Positions 63,774-64,000 of a stretch of DNA of 64,000 nt are shown piece by piece; position 1 is the first letter of the stretch, and each line of letters starts with the position of its first letter. The stretch is from Silicimonas sp963779765. Lineage in GTDB: Bacteria; Pseudomonadota; Alphaproteobacteria; Rhodobacterales; Rhodobacteraceae. The DNA is taken from the NCBI GenBank assembly GCA_963779765.1, contig CAVZZP010000004.1:62001-126000 (forward strand), given 5' to 3'. Below the pieces are notes generated by a model. That model was given only the letters and a program-made list of their open reading frames with translations. It ran no database searches and was not told the origin of the DNA. Position numbers and translations under genes: made by a program.

Positions 63774-64000
63774 TTGTCTTACGATGCAAATCCGTGGATG
63801 TCCGACTACGTCAAGGTCGAGGACGCGAATCCTGATCCGGATGCCAGCCCCGAGATGTATGCCAGCTATCTTGCGGGGAAGGGCGTATCCGCCATCGTCG
63901 TGGTCCGGCGACTTCGAGAGACATTCGATCTAAGCCTGTCGGCAGCTTTGGACGTGCTGTGTCAGGCCATTGGCGCGCACGGAAGCGCTTTTCTTCGTGA
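63774..64000 (+). CDS. Unknown protein, start of gene cut by the window end
   Basis: An open frame runs from a TTG at 63774 (or ATG at 63798) to the window end, about 75 codons: MSDYVKVEDANPDPDASPE, then SAIVVVRRLRETFDLSLSAALDVL. It follows sufB by 4 bp, so it is in the suf operon. Related operons carry a small unknown gene between sufB and sufC. The helical pattern after residue 40 is regular, but no family is recognised. Confidence 0.6.
   Translation, partial: MSYDANPWMSDYVKVEDANPDPDASPEMYASYLAGKGVSAIVVVRRLRETFDLSLSAALDVLCQAIGAHGSAFLR

Overview
The window is GC-rich, densely packed bacterial chromosome. Its gene content points to an alphaproteobacterium of the Rhodobacteraceae (Roseobacter/Rhodobacter group). 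Markers are an iscR - cysteine desulfurase - sufB operon whose IscR lacks the usual cysteine triad, ccm (hel) genes beside secDF, an acnA/DUF1223 pair, a three-part methionine-synthase module with a RamA-like activator, and GC-rich intergenic palindromes. No plasmid, phage, insertion sequence or CRISPR array is visible. I cannot name the genus from sequence alone.

Layout. 1-2.7 kb: an FtsX-type ABC exporter (permease cut by the left edge) and a TauE/SafE permease. 2.8-9.6 kb: replicative DNA polymerase dnaE, a flavin reductase, and a large sarcosine/dimethylglycine dehydrogenase-like flavoprotein. 9.6-22.7 kb: a sugar locus. A LacI regulator, a lone periplasmic Cache-like protein and a chemoreceptor are transcribed leftward. 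A CUT1 sugar ABC transporter, a sugar isomerase/epimerase, a Gfo/Idh dehydrogenase, a GH43 glycosidase and a cytoplasmic beta-propeller protein are transcribed rightward. 22.7-29.4 kb: an arginase-family hydrolase, a radical SAM protein, zwf-pgi, two small or secreted unknowns, and tRNA-Gly. 29.4-34.4 kb: a leftward one-carbon operon (virulence-factor family protein, MetF, HAD phosphatase, pterin-binding methyltransferase, RamA-like activator). 34.7-39.3 kb: yajC-secD-secF, a Mth938 protein, ccmA-ccmB. 39.4-42.3 kb: bioY, a DUF6314 gene, purB and a tiny secreted protein. 42.4-49.8 kb: an orphan fliG, an LpxL-like acyltransferase, DUF1223, acnA, and then ccmG-ccmD-ccmC on the opposite strand from ccmAB. 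50-58.8 kb: an M20 amidohydrolase, a large multi-domain glycosyltransferase, an acyl-CoA dehydrogenase / MBL hydrolase / DUF6173 operon, and a Sua5-type synthase. 59-64 kb: an M48 lipoprotein protease, an alpha/beta hydrolase, and the iscR-cysteine desulfurase-sufB operon with an Irr-type box at its promoter and a second box inside the desulfurase gene.

How the genes work together. The sugar locus looks like one regulated unit for sensing, importing and hydrolysing a pentoside-type oligosaccharide: two LacI-type operators 20 bp apart sit between the regulator and the transporter. zwf-pgi (Entner-Doudoroff/pentose-phosphate entry) carries its own GntR/LacI-like operator. The one-carbon operon supplies methyl-THF, moves the methyl group to a corrinoid protein and reactivates that protein. 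The suf operon looks iron-controlled.

Sequence quality. At least 15 single-base frameshifts, almost all one extra base, break otherwise intact genes, including essential ones (dnaE, purB, the desulfurase). Nine lie between 18.5 and 22.4 kb. I treat these as probable sequencing or assembly errors and annotate through them.
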